Of a stretch of 64,000 bases of DNA, positions 28,455 through 38,170 are shown piece after piece. The DNA is taken from contig CABMEV010000005.1 in the NCBI GenBank assembly GCA_902385255.1, positions 1-64,000 of the forward strand, read 5' to 3'. The notes below the pieces were generated by a model, which saw nothing but the letters and a program-made list of their open reading frames with translations, ran no database searches and had not been told where the DNA came from. The stretch comes from Candidatus Tiddalikarchaeum anstoanum (lineage in GTDB: Archaea; Nanobdellota; Nanobdellia; Tiddalikarchaeales; Tiddalikarchaeaceae). Positions within the stretch are counted from its first letter, which is position 1. Every line of letters starts with the position of its first letter. The translations under genes and the position numbers were made by a program.

Positions 28455-29159
28455 TTAGACTATCTTATGGACTTTGCCGTTATGCTCATCGCTTACTATC
28501 TTGCCATCCTTCAGTCTGATAACCCTCTTGACAAATTGCAATAAGCTCTCATCATGAGTCACTATTACGAATGTTATTTTCTTGTCAACGTTTAACTCAT
28601 GCATTAATTTGATTATCTCACGGCCAGTCTTACTGTCCAGTTGCCCTGTAGGCTCGTCAGCAAGTATGAGTTTTGGATTATTAATCAGGCTGCGGGATAT
28701 TGCTACACGCTGCTTCTCACCGCCGCTTAACTCGCTAGGGTCATGGTCTGCTCTCTGTAGTATTCCGAACTTGTGAAGAAGCTGCCTGGCATACTCTTTT
28801 CTGCTGTTGCTCAGCCTGTAAGGGACAAGAGGCATTACTACATTTTCAAGAGCGTTAACTCCTGGGATTAAATTAAATGTCTGGAATATGAATCCTATCT
28901 TGTTCAAACGGATATTTGCTAATTCATCATCAGATAATTTGCTCACGTCTACGCCGTCAATTATTACTGAACCTTTCGTAGGCGTATCAAGGCAGCCCAC
29001 CATGTGAAGTAGCGTACTTTTTCCGCTGCCGCTAGGACCTACAACTGCAACAAAATCGCCTACATCTATTTTAAAACTAATATCATCTACAGCTTTAACC
29101 TCATTCCTCTCCCCAATATTATAATACTTGCATAAGTTTTTTACTTCAATCAACGCCAT
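28455..29159 (-). CDS. ABC transporter ATP-binding protein (MacB/LolD-like)
   Basis: Walker A GPSGSGKST, signature LSGGEKQRVAISRSL, Walker B LILADEPTGQLD. Confidence 0.95.
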   Translation of the reverse strand: MALIEVKNLCKYYNIGERNEVKAVDDISFKIDVGDFVAVVGPSGSGKSTLLHMVGCLDTPTKGSVIIDGVDVSKLSDDELANIRLNKIGFIFQTFNLIPGVNALENVVMPLVPYRLSNSRKEYARQLLHKFGILQRADHDPSELSGGEKQRVAISRSLINNPKLILADEPTGQLDSKTGREIIKLMHELNVDKKITFVIVTHDESLLQFVKRVIRLKDGKIVSDEHNGKVHKIV

Positions 29160-29203
29160 ATTTTAATCAACTCACATTTTTCATTCATTTTAAAACTTTT
29201 TTT

Positions 29204-30346
29204 TTACCTCTTTGTCACTGCCTCGACAGGGCTCATCCTGCTCGCCTTATACGCAGGGTAAGAGCTTCCAACCAAACTTAAAGTTACAGCAAAAAGAGTG
29301 GCCTGCCCGATTAATTGTATATCAATCTTTGAAGGTATATTAGTAAATGACACAGCCAAGTTAGATACGAAGTTTCCAAAAATTATGCCTATCAACGCTC
29401 CGACAATACCTAAAACAAAACCTTCAAGTATTATCATTACGAAAACATCACGGTTACGCCATCCTATTGCCTTCAAGACTCCGAACTCCTGGATGCGCTC
29501 CATAACACTCATCAGCATAGTATTCATAACACCTATGCCGCCTACGAATCCTGCTATGCCGCTAACAACCCATAATGCGAGATTAAGGCTTCCTAGAAAA
29601 CCGGCTGTGGCGTCAGAAGCATCCTGCATATTCATAGCTTCTAAAACACCATTATACCTCTCATTTATCCTGTCTTTCAAATCACGCATCCCCATAGGAT
29701 TAATAGGAAGGACTGCAAAATTAGTCACGGTATTATCGTTGAAATTGAAAAGTATCCTCGCTTCATCTATTGTAACAATGACTACGTTAAACATTGGACT
29801 CTTAACTTTTGTCTCGTATATTCCAACAACTTGGTAAGTTATGCCGTTAATCATCATAGTTGTCCCGACAAATAAGTTATACTGGTCTGCAATCTGCGAA
29901 CCTATAACCACGCTCTTCCTGTCATTAGCAGTTAACTTCCTCCCTTTCATTACTGTATAATACGGTGCAATATCATAATTATTGGAAGTTACAGGGTCAA
30001 TGCCTATAACGAATATGAAACGGGCAAGCTGGTTGCTTTGGGTATCAACTCCTCCAATATTCTGGGCGTTACCCCATATCTCAGGAGTGACTACCTTAAC
30101 TCCAGGAATACTCTTTAACTTATTCTGATAAGATATATCAAGCGTGCTCATGCTTGGCATTATAGAACTTGACTTCATAACATACATGCTTTGAAAAGAT
30201 GAAAGCATGCTTGTTGAACGTTCAGCAATGCCAAGACTAATACTCACCAAACTAATTATTGCCGCAACACCGATTAAGATGCCTAACACAGTCAGGAAAC
30301 TTCTTCTCTTATTCCTGAGAACGTTGGAAAAGACAAGCCCAATCAT
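29204..30346 (-). CDS. MacB/FtsX-type ABC transporter permease
   Basis: 380 aa; N-terminal TM, periplasmic-type domain, GGIGVMNTMLMSVMERIQEFGVLKAIGW, C-terminal SRMSPVEAV. Confidence 0.92.
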   Translation of the reverse strand: MIGLVFSNVLRNKRRSFLTVLGILIGVAAIISLVSISLGIAERSTSMLSSFQSMYVMKSSSIMPSMSTLDISYQNKLKSIPGVKVVTPEIWGNAQNIGGVDTQSNQLARFIFVIGIDPVTSNNYDIAPYYTVMKGRKLTANDRKSVVIGSQIADQYNLFVGTTMMINGITYQVVGIYETKVKSPMFNVVIVTIDEARILFNFNDNTVTNFAVLPINPMGMRDLKDRINERYNGVLEAMNMQDASDATAGFLGSLNLALWVVSGIAGFVGGIGVMNTMLMSVMERIQEFGVLKAIGWRNRDVFVMIILEGFVLGIVGALIGIIFGNFVSNLAVSFTNIPSKIDIQLIGQATLFAVTLSLVGSSYPAYKASRMSPVEAVTKR

Positions 30347-31500
30347 TCGTATGTCACCGCCTCAACAGGACTCATGGATGCAGCTATTAATGCAGGATAT
30401 ATTGCACTAACTACACCTATACTTATTGCAAAAAATAATACTTCAATAATTAATGCTGGCGTGACAAAAGTAGGTATGCTGCTAACCCACTCAACTGTTA
30501 AACTGCCAACATAACCAAGCACCACTCCTGATAATCCGCCCATTAATCCAATAAGAATAGCCTCCCACATGACCATTGAAATGATATGATTATTCTTCCA
30601 TCCTATTGCCTTCAAGACTCCAAACTCCTGGATGCGCTCCATAACACTCATCAGCATAGTATTCATAACACCTATACCTCCCACTACTGCTGCAATGCCG
30701 CTCACAATCCAGAGCGCTGCAGTCAGGCTTCCAAGGAAACCTCCAAGCATTTCAGTGGCCTGTTGTGATGTAGTCACACGAAGCTGGGGATAAGAATCCT
30801 CCAGTCTCTGGATTAATTCTTCAGTCTTGGTGCGGTCCGCAGGTATTATGTTAATAAATCCAATCTCATCAGTTGAATAATTTGTCAACTCTCTTGCACG
30901 GTCAAGGGTCATGACTAACATTCCTGTAAAACTGCTCAATGATTTTTCAAGATTGAATATTCCAACAACCCTGTAATTCCTGCCGTTAACCTCAACTACG
31001 CTGCCTACAAATAAATTATTATCCTTAGCTAACTGGTCGCTAAGAAGTATACTATTATCCTCACCATGCATAAGCATCCTCCCTCTGCTTACAGAATACC
31101 AAAATATAGTATCCTTGAACTCTTCCGCTTTCTCAGGCTGGATTCCAATACCCGCCACAATAGTAGCACTTCCTGAACGAAAATTTGAAACCCCTATACT
31201 CTGCCCGTTAAAGGAGCTGACTGTAAAAGAGATGCTTTCAGTAAACGCACCGACTCCGTTAAAACGGCCTATCCTGTCAGCGAGCGAAATTGGTATATGG
31301 CTCATGGTGTCATCAAGTGCATTCTTATCAAGCAGCATAATGTACTGCATCTTTCCAAGTATGTTATTAGCAGTCACTCTTACACCATCGCTGATGCTGA
31401 CAAGACTTATTATTGCCGCAATGCCTATAGTGATTCCTATAGTAGTTAAGAAAGTACGACTCAGATTCCTCTTAAGATTCGCAGCAGAGAGCCCTATCAT
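30343..31500 (-). CDS. MacB/FtsX-type ABC transporter permease (second)
   Basis: 385 aa; same architecture and C-terminal SMSPVEAV; 4-nt overlap with neighbour. Confidence 0.92.
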   Translation of the reverse strand: MIGLSAANLKRNLSRTFLTTIGITIGIAAIISLVSISDGVRVTANNILGKMQYIMLLDKNALDDTMSHIPISLADRIGRFNGVGAFTESISFTVSSFNGQSIGVSNFRSGSATIVAGIGIQPEKAEEFKDTIFWYSVSRGRMLMHGEDNSILLSDQLAKDNNLFVGSVVEVNGRNYRVVGIFNLEKSLSSFTGMLVMTLDRARELTNYSTDEIGFINIIPADRTKTEELIQRLEDSYPQLRVTTSQQATEMLGGFLGSLTAALWIVSGIAAVVGGIGVMNTMLMSVMERIQEFGVLKAIGWKNNHIISMVMWEAILIGLMGGLSGVVLGYVGSLTVEWVSSIPTFVTPALIIEVLFFAISIGVVSAIYPALIAASMSPVEAVTYE

Positions 31501-32615
31501 CTTTTCTTTTTAGCTATAACCCTGTAAATAACATACCCGATTAGTAAGACTCCGCCTATTACTACATATAATATAGTATTATTTCCCTGAGCCGGCAAAA
31601 CATCAAAGTTAATATCCTGGTTTATCTGCCTAGTAACACCCAAGTCATCAATATATGAAACAATTATGTTGCCGCTCATTGATGCTTCGCTGTTTAGCTG
31701 CAAATCAAATATTGCACTTGACAAGTCCTCCCTGTCCAAGGAGCCTAAGTATTCAACCTTCCTGCCTATCGCGCTCTCATTCAAAAATAGCTGCGCAACA
31801 ACGTTGTACGCTTTGCCGCTTCCGACATTTTCAACCTGAACACTTATAGTCTGGGCGGTTCCGCTCAATGGAATCTGAGGGTCCAAACTTATGCCGCTGA
31901 AAGCTAATTCAGGAACACCCCTTACCACAACATTTAACATGTCAGTTCCGGAAAAATCCTTAGCACTCTTTTCCAGCGAGAACTGAAAAGCGTCAGGCTT
32001 GATATTTTTCTCAATATAAATATCAGTTGATACTGTTACCGTCTCGCCGACACGTATTTCATTAAAATAAAATTGTGAACCAGTAGTTGGTATGAAGCCG
32101 TCAGGCAGCACGAGATTCAGAAGCACATTATCCAAAGTGTCGCTTCCCTGATTTGTGACATTGATATAAAACTTGGTTATATCATCAATGACCAGACTTG
32201 AAGTGAAACCATCAACAACCAAGTAATTAACAGGTATTACTGTAACTATCGCGCCTGCACTGTTGCCGTAATGAGTGTCTCCGCTGTCATAATTAACCGT
32301 CAATGATATTGAGTAAGAACCGCTTGGAGTATTATTGAGCGCTTTATATGTAGTGGTAATGAAGCGGGTATCGCCAACATTGAAATCATCAAAGCTAAAA
32401 TGAGTATCAGCAAGCACTAACTGCGAGGTTAATGTCACACCTATGGAGTTAAAAGATAAATCACCTGTATTCTGAATGATGAAGCTGACACTTCCGCTGT
32501 CGCCTGCGTGTATGCTGCTGTCTGAAACTGCAACATTGCTGATTATTATCTTAGGCGCTGCAAAAACAACACTCAAAGATAGTATTAATAAGATAGGTAA
32601 AAAAACACGTTTCAT
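31497..32615 (-). CDS. Secreted, C-terminally anchored protein with CARDB/NEW3-like Ig-fold repeats
   Basis: 372 aa; signal peptide, repeats of ISNVAVSDSSIHAGDSGSVSFIIQNTGD type, C-terminal TM plus KKKR. Confidence 0.8.
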   Translation of the reverse strand: MKRVFLPILLILSLSVVFAAPKIIISNVAVSDSSIHAGDSGSVSFIIQNTGDLSFNSIGVTLTSQLVLADTHFSFDDFNVGDTRFITTTYKALNNTPSGSYSISLTVNYDSGDTHYGNSAGAIVTVIPVNYLVVDGFTSSLVIDDITKFYINVTNQGSDTLDNVLLNLVLPDGFIPTTGSQFYFNEIRVGETVTVSTDIYIEKNIKPDAFQFSLEKSAKDFSGTDMLNVVVRGVPELAFSGISLDPQIPLSGTAQTISVQVENVGSGKAYNVVAQLFLNESAIGRKVEYLGSLDREDLSSAIFDLQLNSEASMSGNIIVSYIDDLGVTRQINQDINFDVLPAQGNNTILYVVIGGVLLIGYVIYRVIAKKKR

Positions 32616-32657
32616 AAATTGACTGAAAGTAATGGAATATATATAAAAGTATTGTTA

Positions 32658-32716
32658 GGCGTGGTAAATATTTATTTACCATATAGTAAATAACTATTAT
32701 ACGGCGTTTCTACGCC
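32658..32716 (+). promoter_or_regulatory. Inverted-repeat cluster upstream of 32728 CDS
   Basis: GGTAAATA-TT-TATTTACC perfect palindrome and GGCGT-TTCT-ACGCC hairpin, with a second GGCGT upstream able to pair alternatively. Confidence 0.5.
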
Positions 32717-32727
32717 AAAACAGAATT

Positions 32728-33738
32728 TTGAAAATGTTTAAAAATAGAAAAAACTCTTTTTCATCCTTGAAAATGCCACCAAATGCACCAGCTAATACTG
32801 AAAAAGATAAGACCGGGATAAAAATGGTTAAAGCAGGTTTAGCTACTGCGCTAACTTGGTTTACTGCAGGACTTTTCTGGGTCGTTTATGGCAGTGTAAA
32901 ACTTGGCGAGTACGCAGGCAAGAAGTATACATTAAATGATATTAAAAAATATTCAAGCTGTGATACGTTGACTAATAGTACTGCAAAACTTGCAGGTGCT
33001 AATGGTGCAGCAGTTAATTTGGATAATAATTATATGCCTTATGGTTTGTTTAAGGAGAAGTTTCCTAATGCAACTTCTAATGAAGCTTTTATTTATTCAA
33101 AATCGGGAAATACTTACAAGCCAGTTAAGGTTACAGCGTTGGATGATGAAACGAGTTCTGGTGATAATAAAGTAATAAATGATAAAAACGTACTGCACCA
33201 TTATGTTTTAACAGCGAACGAACTTGATAATAATACTCCTACTCGTGCTGCTAACTTGTCTACACTTTTAGCTGTGAAGCATGCTGCTGTGAATGAGTTG
33301 AATCTTACTGATGCTAATGCTGACCAGATTATTGCCGAGTTTAAGAGAAGGAATGTTTTTGGCGATTATCCTGGCGCTCCTCCAAATAGCAGTGTAGCTT
33401 TTACTGGTACTGATGCGAGTGTCGTATACAAGCCTTATTATACTGTTGAACAGACTAACGGGGCTGACGTTGTTAAATGGTTTGGTAATAATAATTCTCA
33501 GTTCTTCTCTAATGATGCTGGCGCTAATGTGTCGAGCTTGTTTGTTAACGATAGTACTGTTAAAAAACTGGGATTATCTCCTGGTTCTATTGCTGGGTTC
33601 AACGTTGCTGCCAAGTTCCCTAATGGTGTTATTTATATGAAGAAGGATAAGAGTTTTGGCGTCGCAGCTGTTAATGCAATACCTGCTGATGCTGATAAGA
33701 TAATAGTGCCTGAGTTCACAACTCTTCAAAAAGCATAG
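32728..33738 (+). CDS. Protein of unknown function with one hydrophobic segment near the N-terminus
   Basis: 336-aa ORF; GLATALTWFTAGLFWVVYGSVKLG hydrophobic stretch. Confidence 0.7.
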   Translation: MKMFKNRKNSFSSLKMPPNAPANTEKDKTGIKMVKAGLATALTWFTAGLFWVVYGSVKLGEYAGKKYTLNDIKKYSSCDTLTNSTAKLAGANGAAVNLDNNYMPYGLFKEKFPNATSNEAFIYSKSGNTYKPVKVTALDDETSSGDNKVINDKNVLHHYVLTANELDNNTPTRAANLSTLLAVKHAAVNELNLTDANADQIIAEFKRRNVFGDYPGAPPNSSVAFTGTDASVVYKPYYTVEQTNGADVVKWFGNNNSQFFSNDAGANVSSLFVNDSTVKKLGLSPGSIAGFNVAAKFPNGVIYMKKDKSFGVAAVNAIPADADKIIVPEFTTLQKA

Positions 33739-33795
33739 GTAAAATCCCTTTTTTAATAAATTTTAAATAATGCAAACTTACTTTGTTTAGTTAAC

Positions 33796-33866
33796 GCCAG
33801 GATGGCAGAGCGGCCATGCAGTCGGCTGCAGACCGACATAGCCCAGTTCAACTCTGGGTCCTGGCT
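33796..33866 (+). tRNA. tRNA-Cys (GCA)
   Basis: Acceptor GCCAGGA/TCCTGGC, anticodon stem GTCGG/CCGAC with loop CTGCAGA, T-arm CCCAG-TTCAACT-CTGGG, discriminator T; CCA not encoded. Confidence 0.93.
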
Positions 33867-34019
33867 TTCCTACTCAGGATTTCTTAACCCAATTTTTCCG
33901 TTGACAAAACCCAGTTATCCTTGCTCTTGATAGAAGCAATGGAACTAGCTAAATAAACAACTATAAAAAAATGAGAAAGGCACTGACTTATTAAATTAAC
34001 ATCCTCTAAAGTATAATAT

Positions 34020-34592
34020 ATGATAACTCCTCTGCAGATGCAAAAAATTAAGGATTATTCTAAAAAGATGAGGTGGACTATTAATGAAGGATACTGGAAT
34101 CACACAACAGAAGTTGTAAAACATTCAATTAACCTTCAGAAAAAATTCGGCGGAAAGAAAGACATAATCGAAGCTGCAGCATGGCTCCACGACATAGGAA
34201 AAAACAAAGGACGAAACAAACTGGAAGATATGAGCAAAGAAAAACACCAAATAGTAAGCTCAGAAATGGCTGATAAATTCATGAAAGAAATTAACATATC
34301 TGATGAAGAAATACGAAAAGTATGCGATGCAATACTGCAAAGCCACAGCACGAACGATTATCCAGCAAATAAGGAGCAAAGCATAATCGCATGCGCAGAC
34401 AAGATGGCAGTATTAACTGATAATGACGAAGCAAGAAGATGGCACGGAAAGAACTTATCCAAAGAAGACAAATTATTAATAACAAATACGCTGAAAGATA
34501 TATTTTTACACATAAAAAACTCTCCATTCCCATCCGCAGCGGAATACGTGCAGGAACAATATGTTAAAAAACTGGAAAAATACAAAGCATAG
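34020..34592 (+). CDS. HD-domain phosphohydrolase
   Basis: 190 aa; AAAWLHDIGKNKG HD motif and downstream Asp. Confidence 0.88.
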   Translation: MITPLQMQKIKDYSKKMRWTINEGYWNHTTEVVKHSINLQKKFGGKKDIIEAAAWLHDIGKNKGRNKLEDMSKEKHQIVSSEMADKFMKEINISDEEIRKVCDAILQSHSTNDYPANKEQSIIACADKMAVLTDNDEARRWHGKNLSKEDKLLITNTLKDIFLHIKNSPFPSAAEYVQEQYVKKLEKYKA

Positions 34593-34641
34593 AACTTTTG
34601 GATAACTATTTAAAAGTGAATTTTTAAAATAAAACCTGATA

Positions 34642-35286
34642 ATGAAAAAGTTAGAATGCGTATTATTCGATGCAGACGGCACAATTTTCGACACCGCTAG
34701 GGCATATTACACCACACTCATTAATTCATATAAGAAACTCGGATACAACGAAGATGCAAGTTTTGAATTTTTCAAGAAAAAATTAGTCAACAAGAACTAC
34801 TTTGAATTATTGTCTAAAAAAGGGTTAAACTTGGGCAATAAAAAAGATATTGAAGAGTTCCAAAACTATTTTGAAAAAAGCGCAGTGGAAGAAACTCAGC
34901 CGTTTAAAGGCATTGAAGAACTGATTAAAAAATTGTACAATAATGTAAAATTAGGAATTGTCTCAAACGCTGATTTCGAAATAATGAGCAAAATATTGTC
35001 AAAAACAAATTTAGAGAAATATTTCTCAACAATTATTTATGAAAGCGAAAAACCAGGAATATCCGGAGTAAATATGAGCGTTGATTTATTATCAGTCCCG
35101 AAAAACGGAACTGTACTAATCGGGGACGAGAAAATAGATGCCATATGCGCGGCCAATGCAGGCATTAATTTTATCGGGGTGTCATGGGGATACTCTGACA
35201 TTAAAGAATTTGAAAGATATAAAAAAATAGGAATAGCAAAAAACGTCGGCGAACTTGAATCCATGATATTTTCTTTAATGCACTAG
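34642..35286 (+). CDS. HAD-superfamily hydrolase
   Basis: 214 aa; LFDADGTIFDT motif I, GIVSNADF motif II, VLIGDEKID motif IV. Confidence 0.88.
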   Translation: MKKLECVLFDADGTIFDTARAYYTTLINSYKKLGYNEDASFEFFKKKLVNKNYFELLSKKGLNLGNKKDIEEFQNYFEKSAVEETQPFKGIEELIKKLYNNVKLGIVSNADFEIMSKILSKTNLEKYFSTIIYESEKPGISGVNMSVDLLSVPKNGTVLIGDEKIDAICAANAGINFIGVSWGYSDIKEFERYKKIGIAKNVGELESMIFSLMH

Positions 35287-35293
35287 CTACATC

Positions 35294-36691
35294 TTATCTT
35301 ATCTTTTCTAAGACATCTAGATTAGGTTTAACATCACCTATCACCTTTAACACATCCTGGACCGGTTTAATTCTAGTGTCTTTGAAATTTTCAATCACTT
35401 TCTTAATATCCTCTTCTCCAAATATGCGGGACTTCCATGAATTCCATAACTTGCCGTCCTTTTTTATCAAGTCAAAAATCAGCAGAACAAAACTGCCCGC
35501 ATTATCTGATTCGAAGCCGTTCTCGCTTAAAAACTCGAATAATTTGTCATTGTTGGATTGTATGAATATTAATTCCTTATTGCTAAGGGGTGTTTTAATC
35601 TCGCTTTTTGACAGTACATTAAGAGGTTCTGATAAAATCCATCCTTCCGTACTCTCTTGGCTTTTGAAATAATTCTTAACCTTTCTGCCATACGTTTTTT
35701 CAAGCTCCAGTATTTTTTGAGGGTTAAGCCTTCCTTTTATAGGGTAAAGGTACAGCACGCTTAAATCAACAATAGCCGGGTTCTCTCCCGCCCATCCGCC
35801 CCTAAGCTGATTGATAGATGTGAATACAACATTCTTCATCAGCTCGTTAACTTTCTCCAGCTTCTTGGCGCTCGATTCCTCCTTAACATTCTCTATTAGT
35901 AAATCCTGTACGTACTGCCTTGCCATCTTGAATGTCTGCCCCGTGCTGACATCCTCATCCAAGATTACAACCTGCTTTTTATTCAATAAATAATCAATGA
36001 ATTCGTCATAATCTTCCTGGAATAAAAACATAAACTTTGTATCCTTCCATTTATTTATTGAAAACCTTACTGGGATATAATTAATGTTAAATCCGAATTT
36101 TTCAAGATATAATTTCGCAAGCATTCCCGCCCTAATAGCTCCGAATGCGAAGCTAATAAGCATAATATTCTTGTCAGAAAAGTATTCGTTATATTGTTTA
36201 GCAAGCATTAATACATACTTTGGAGATGACAGCCACTTAGTAGGCCTTGACTGCGGCTCTTCAACAACCACATTCCTTACCATGTTAAAATAAGTTGTTT
36301 CTTCAATCTTCTCAAGCAGTTCTTTGACAAGTTCAATCTTTCCAATCATTGCAAGTTCGAATAATACGTTTATCAAGCTATAAAATTTGAAATTGCTGCT
36401 GTCCTTTTTATTAATGTCCGGAATGCTTTGCTTCACAACTAATCTTACAAGCACAGGTATCCTGGAATATAATATGCACCAGTCTTCAATTGAAGTCTTT
36501 GAATACTTGTCAATGCTCGCGATGAGTCTTTGGCAGGCATTGATTAAAACCCTGAAAATCTCCTTTAATTCTTTCTTATAACCAACTAAAGGTTCCAAAT
36601 CTTTGGGTATAACTACTTCCCAGTTTGAAGACTTCAATTTAGCAAGCAATGCATCATATTTTGCAAATAATTCGTCTAATTCTTCAGTCAT
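35294..36691 (-). CDS. Protein containing a type I phosphoribosyltransferase-like domain
   Basis: 465 aa; QVVILDEDVSTGQTF PRPP-binding-like loop. Confidence 0.65.
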   Translation of the reverse strand: MTEELDELFAKYDALLAKLKSSNWEVVIPKDLEPLVGYKKELKEIFRVLINACQRLIASIDKYSKTSIEDWCILYSRIPVLVRLVVKQSIPDINKKDSSNFKFYSLINVLFELAMIGKIELVKELLEKIEETTYFNMVRNVVVEEPQSRPTKWLSSPKYVLMLAKQYNEYFSDKNIMLISFAFGAIRAGMLAKLYLEKFGFNINYIPVRFSINKWKDTKFMFLFQEDYDEFIDYLLNKKQVVILDEDVSTGQTFKMARQYVQDLLIENVKEESSAKKLEKVNELMKNVVFTSINQLRGGWAGENPAIVDLSVLYLYPIKGRLNPQKILELEKTYGRKVKNYFKSQESTEGWILSEPLNVLSKSEIKTPLSNKELIFIQSNNDKLFEFLSENGFESDNAGSFVLLIFDLIKKDGKLWNSWKSRIFGEEDIKKVIENFKDTRIKPVQDVLKVIGDVKPNLDVLEKIR

Positions 36692-36772
36692 ACTTAAAAT
36701 AAGGAATAAGACTCTTATTTTATATTTTTTGAAAAGAATCTTTATATAATTAGTAAGTTATCAGAAGAATCA

Positions 36773-37489
36773 GTGATGGAACGGTTATTAATCAAGATAG
36801 GGAGCGACTTGGCGGGGAAAAACGCAGTTTGGAAAGTTGGCGAGTTAGTTAAGTATTTGAAAGGGAAAAACGTCCACGTAACGCTAATTAGCTCGGGCGC
36901 CAAGAAATTAGACAAGGAGTTATATGCAAAGATATATGAAAATACTAAAGTTTCTAAAGGCGCGCAAAGGGCAAGAGGACAAGTTGAGCTGATGCACTTA
37001 TACAAGAATATATTCAAAGACCATGAATTAAACATAGGAATGATACTGATAAACAAGAAAGACTTGGAGGATTCTGAAAACTTAACAAGAATTAAACAAG
37101 TAGTTGACGAGTTGTACGAACAGAACACTATTCCAATCATAAATGAGAACAGCATGTTAACTAATGATGAGACAACATTCGGAGACAATGATTTGCTTGC
37201 AGGGAATCTTGCAAAAAAAATGGATTATACCAAGATAGTATTCATCTCCTCAGTGAACGGGTTATACAAGAATTATGGCATGCCGAATCAGGAACTGATC
37301 AAGAAAATAAGATATGAAGACGCGTTGAAATACGTTGTTGAAAAAAAATCTGAGAACGGTAAAGGCGGGATGAAATCCAAACTAACTGCTTGTAATTTAT
37401 CAGGCAAGGAGTGCATAATAACAGACGTTAATTCAGCACTATCAGTCATAAAAGGAACTAATAAGAAGTATACTTTAATAACACCTTAA
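36773..37489 (+). CDS. Amino acid kinase family protein, glutamate 5-kinase-like
   Basis: 238 aa; LLIKIGSDL, LISSGAKKL, GVxPIINEN-type IPIINENSML, FGDNDLLAG. Confidence 0.8.
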   Translation: MMERLLIKIGSDLAGKNAVWKVGELVKYLKGKNVHVTLISSGAKKLDKELYAKIYENTKVSKGAQRARGQVELMHLYKNIFKDHELNIGMILINKKDLEDSENLTRIKQVVDELYEQNTIPIINENSMLTNDETTFGDNDLLAGNLAKKMDYTKIVFISSVNGLYKNYGMPNQELIKKIRYEDALKYVVEKKSENGKGGMKSKLTACNLSGKECIITDVNSALSVIKGTNKKYTLITP

Positions 37490-37493
37490 ACTT

Positions 37494-38087
37494 TTATTTG
37501 TAAAATAATTTTTCAATGTCTAGTTTTATCTTCTCTTCTTCAGCTAATACTTTTTTAATGTCAGCTTTCGTTGACGGCTGATTCGGAACGAACGGGCACA
37601 CCCCTGTGCTTATTGTCGTGCTTATATCAAAAGTCCCGATTTCTTTTGCAACGCTTATTATATCATTCTTATTTAAACCTATCAACGGCCTAATTATAGG
37701 TATTTCAACAGCTTTGTCAAGGACAGTCAGGTTCTGCAATGTCTGGCTGGCAACTTGGCCTATGCTCTCCCCTGTTATAATAAAATCACAGCCTTCTTTT
37801 TTGCATACGTAGTCTGCGCACCTGTAAAGAAAACGCTTGCATATCAAGCACGTATACTTATTATCGCAATTCTCTGATATTGTCTTTAACGCTGACCTGT
37901 GATTCACATAGTATAACTTGCCTTTTGGGCTGATTATTTTTACAAGCTTCTCAACCTTTTCGTTCTTCTCCCCTTTTCCGCCGTGAAGAAAAATGACATC
38001 AACACCCTTCTTAATCATCAAGTACCCGGCGACAGGGCTGTCAATTCCTCCGCTTATAAGACAAACTGCTTTCATTTCCTTAGTCAC
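37494..38087 (-). CDS. Stand-alone PP-loop domain protein, ThiI C-terminal-domain-like
   Basis: 197 aa; LISGGIDSPVAGYLM PP-loop, CLICKRFLYR, ITGESIGQVASQTLQNL, CPFVPNQPSTKA. Confidence 0.85.
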   Translation of the reverse strand: MTKEMKAVCLISGGIDSPVAGYLMIKKGVDVIFLHGGKGEKNEKVEKLVKIISPKGKLYYVNHRSALKTISENCDNKYTCLICKRFLYRCADYVCKKEGCDFIITGESIGQVASQTLQNLTVLDKAVEIPIIRPLIGLNKNDIISVAKEIGTFDISTTISTGVCPFVPNQPSTKADIKKVLAEEEKIKLDIEKLFYK

Positions 38088-38170
38088 ATTTGTTTAATCT
38101 AGATTTTATAAAAACTATTATTTTTCGGAATCAATAAAAATTTAATAACATGAAATTTACTTAAAAGTAT

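Noticed and set aside
29298-29837. Plus-strand 179-aa ORF
   Set aside because: Antisense to a clear ABC permease.
33867-34019. Possible second small RNA after tRNA-Cys
   Set aside because: Only a weak TTGCT/AGCAA hairpin; no closing stem, box motifs or homologous copy.
36742-37188. Minus-strand 148-aa ORF
   Set aside because: Antisense to the amino acid kinase gene.
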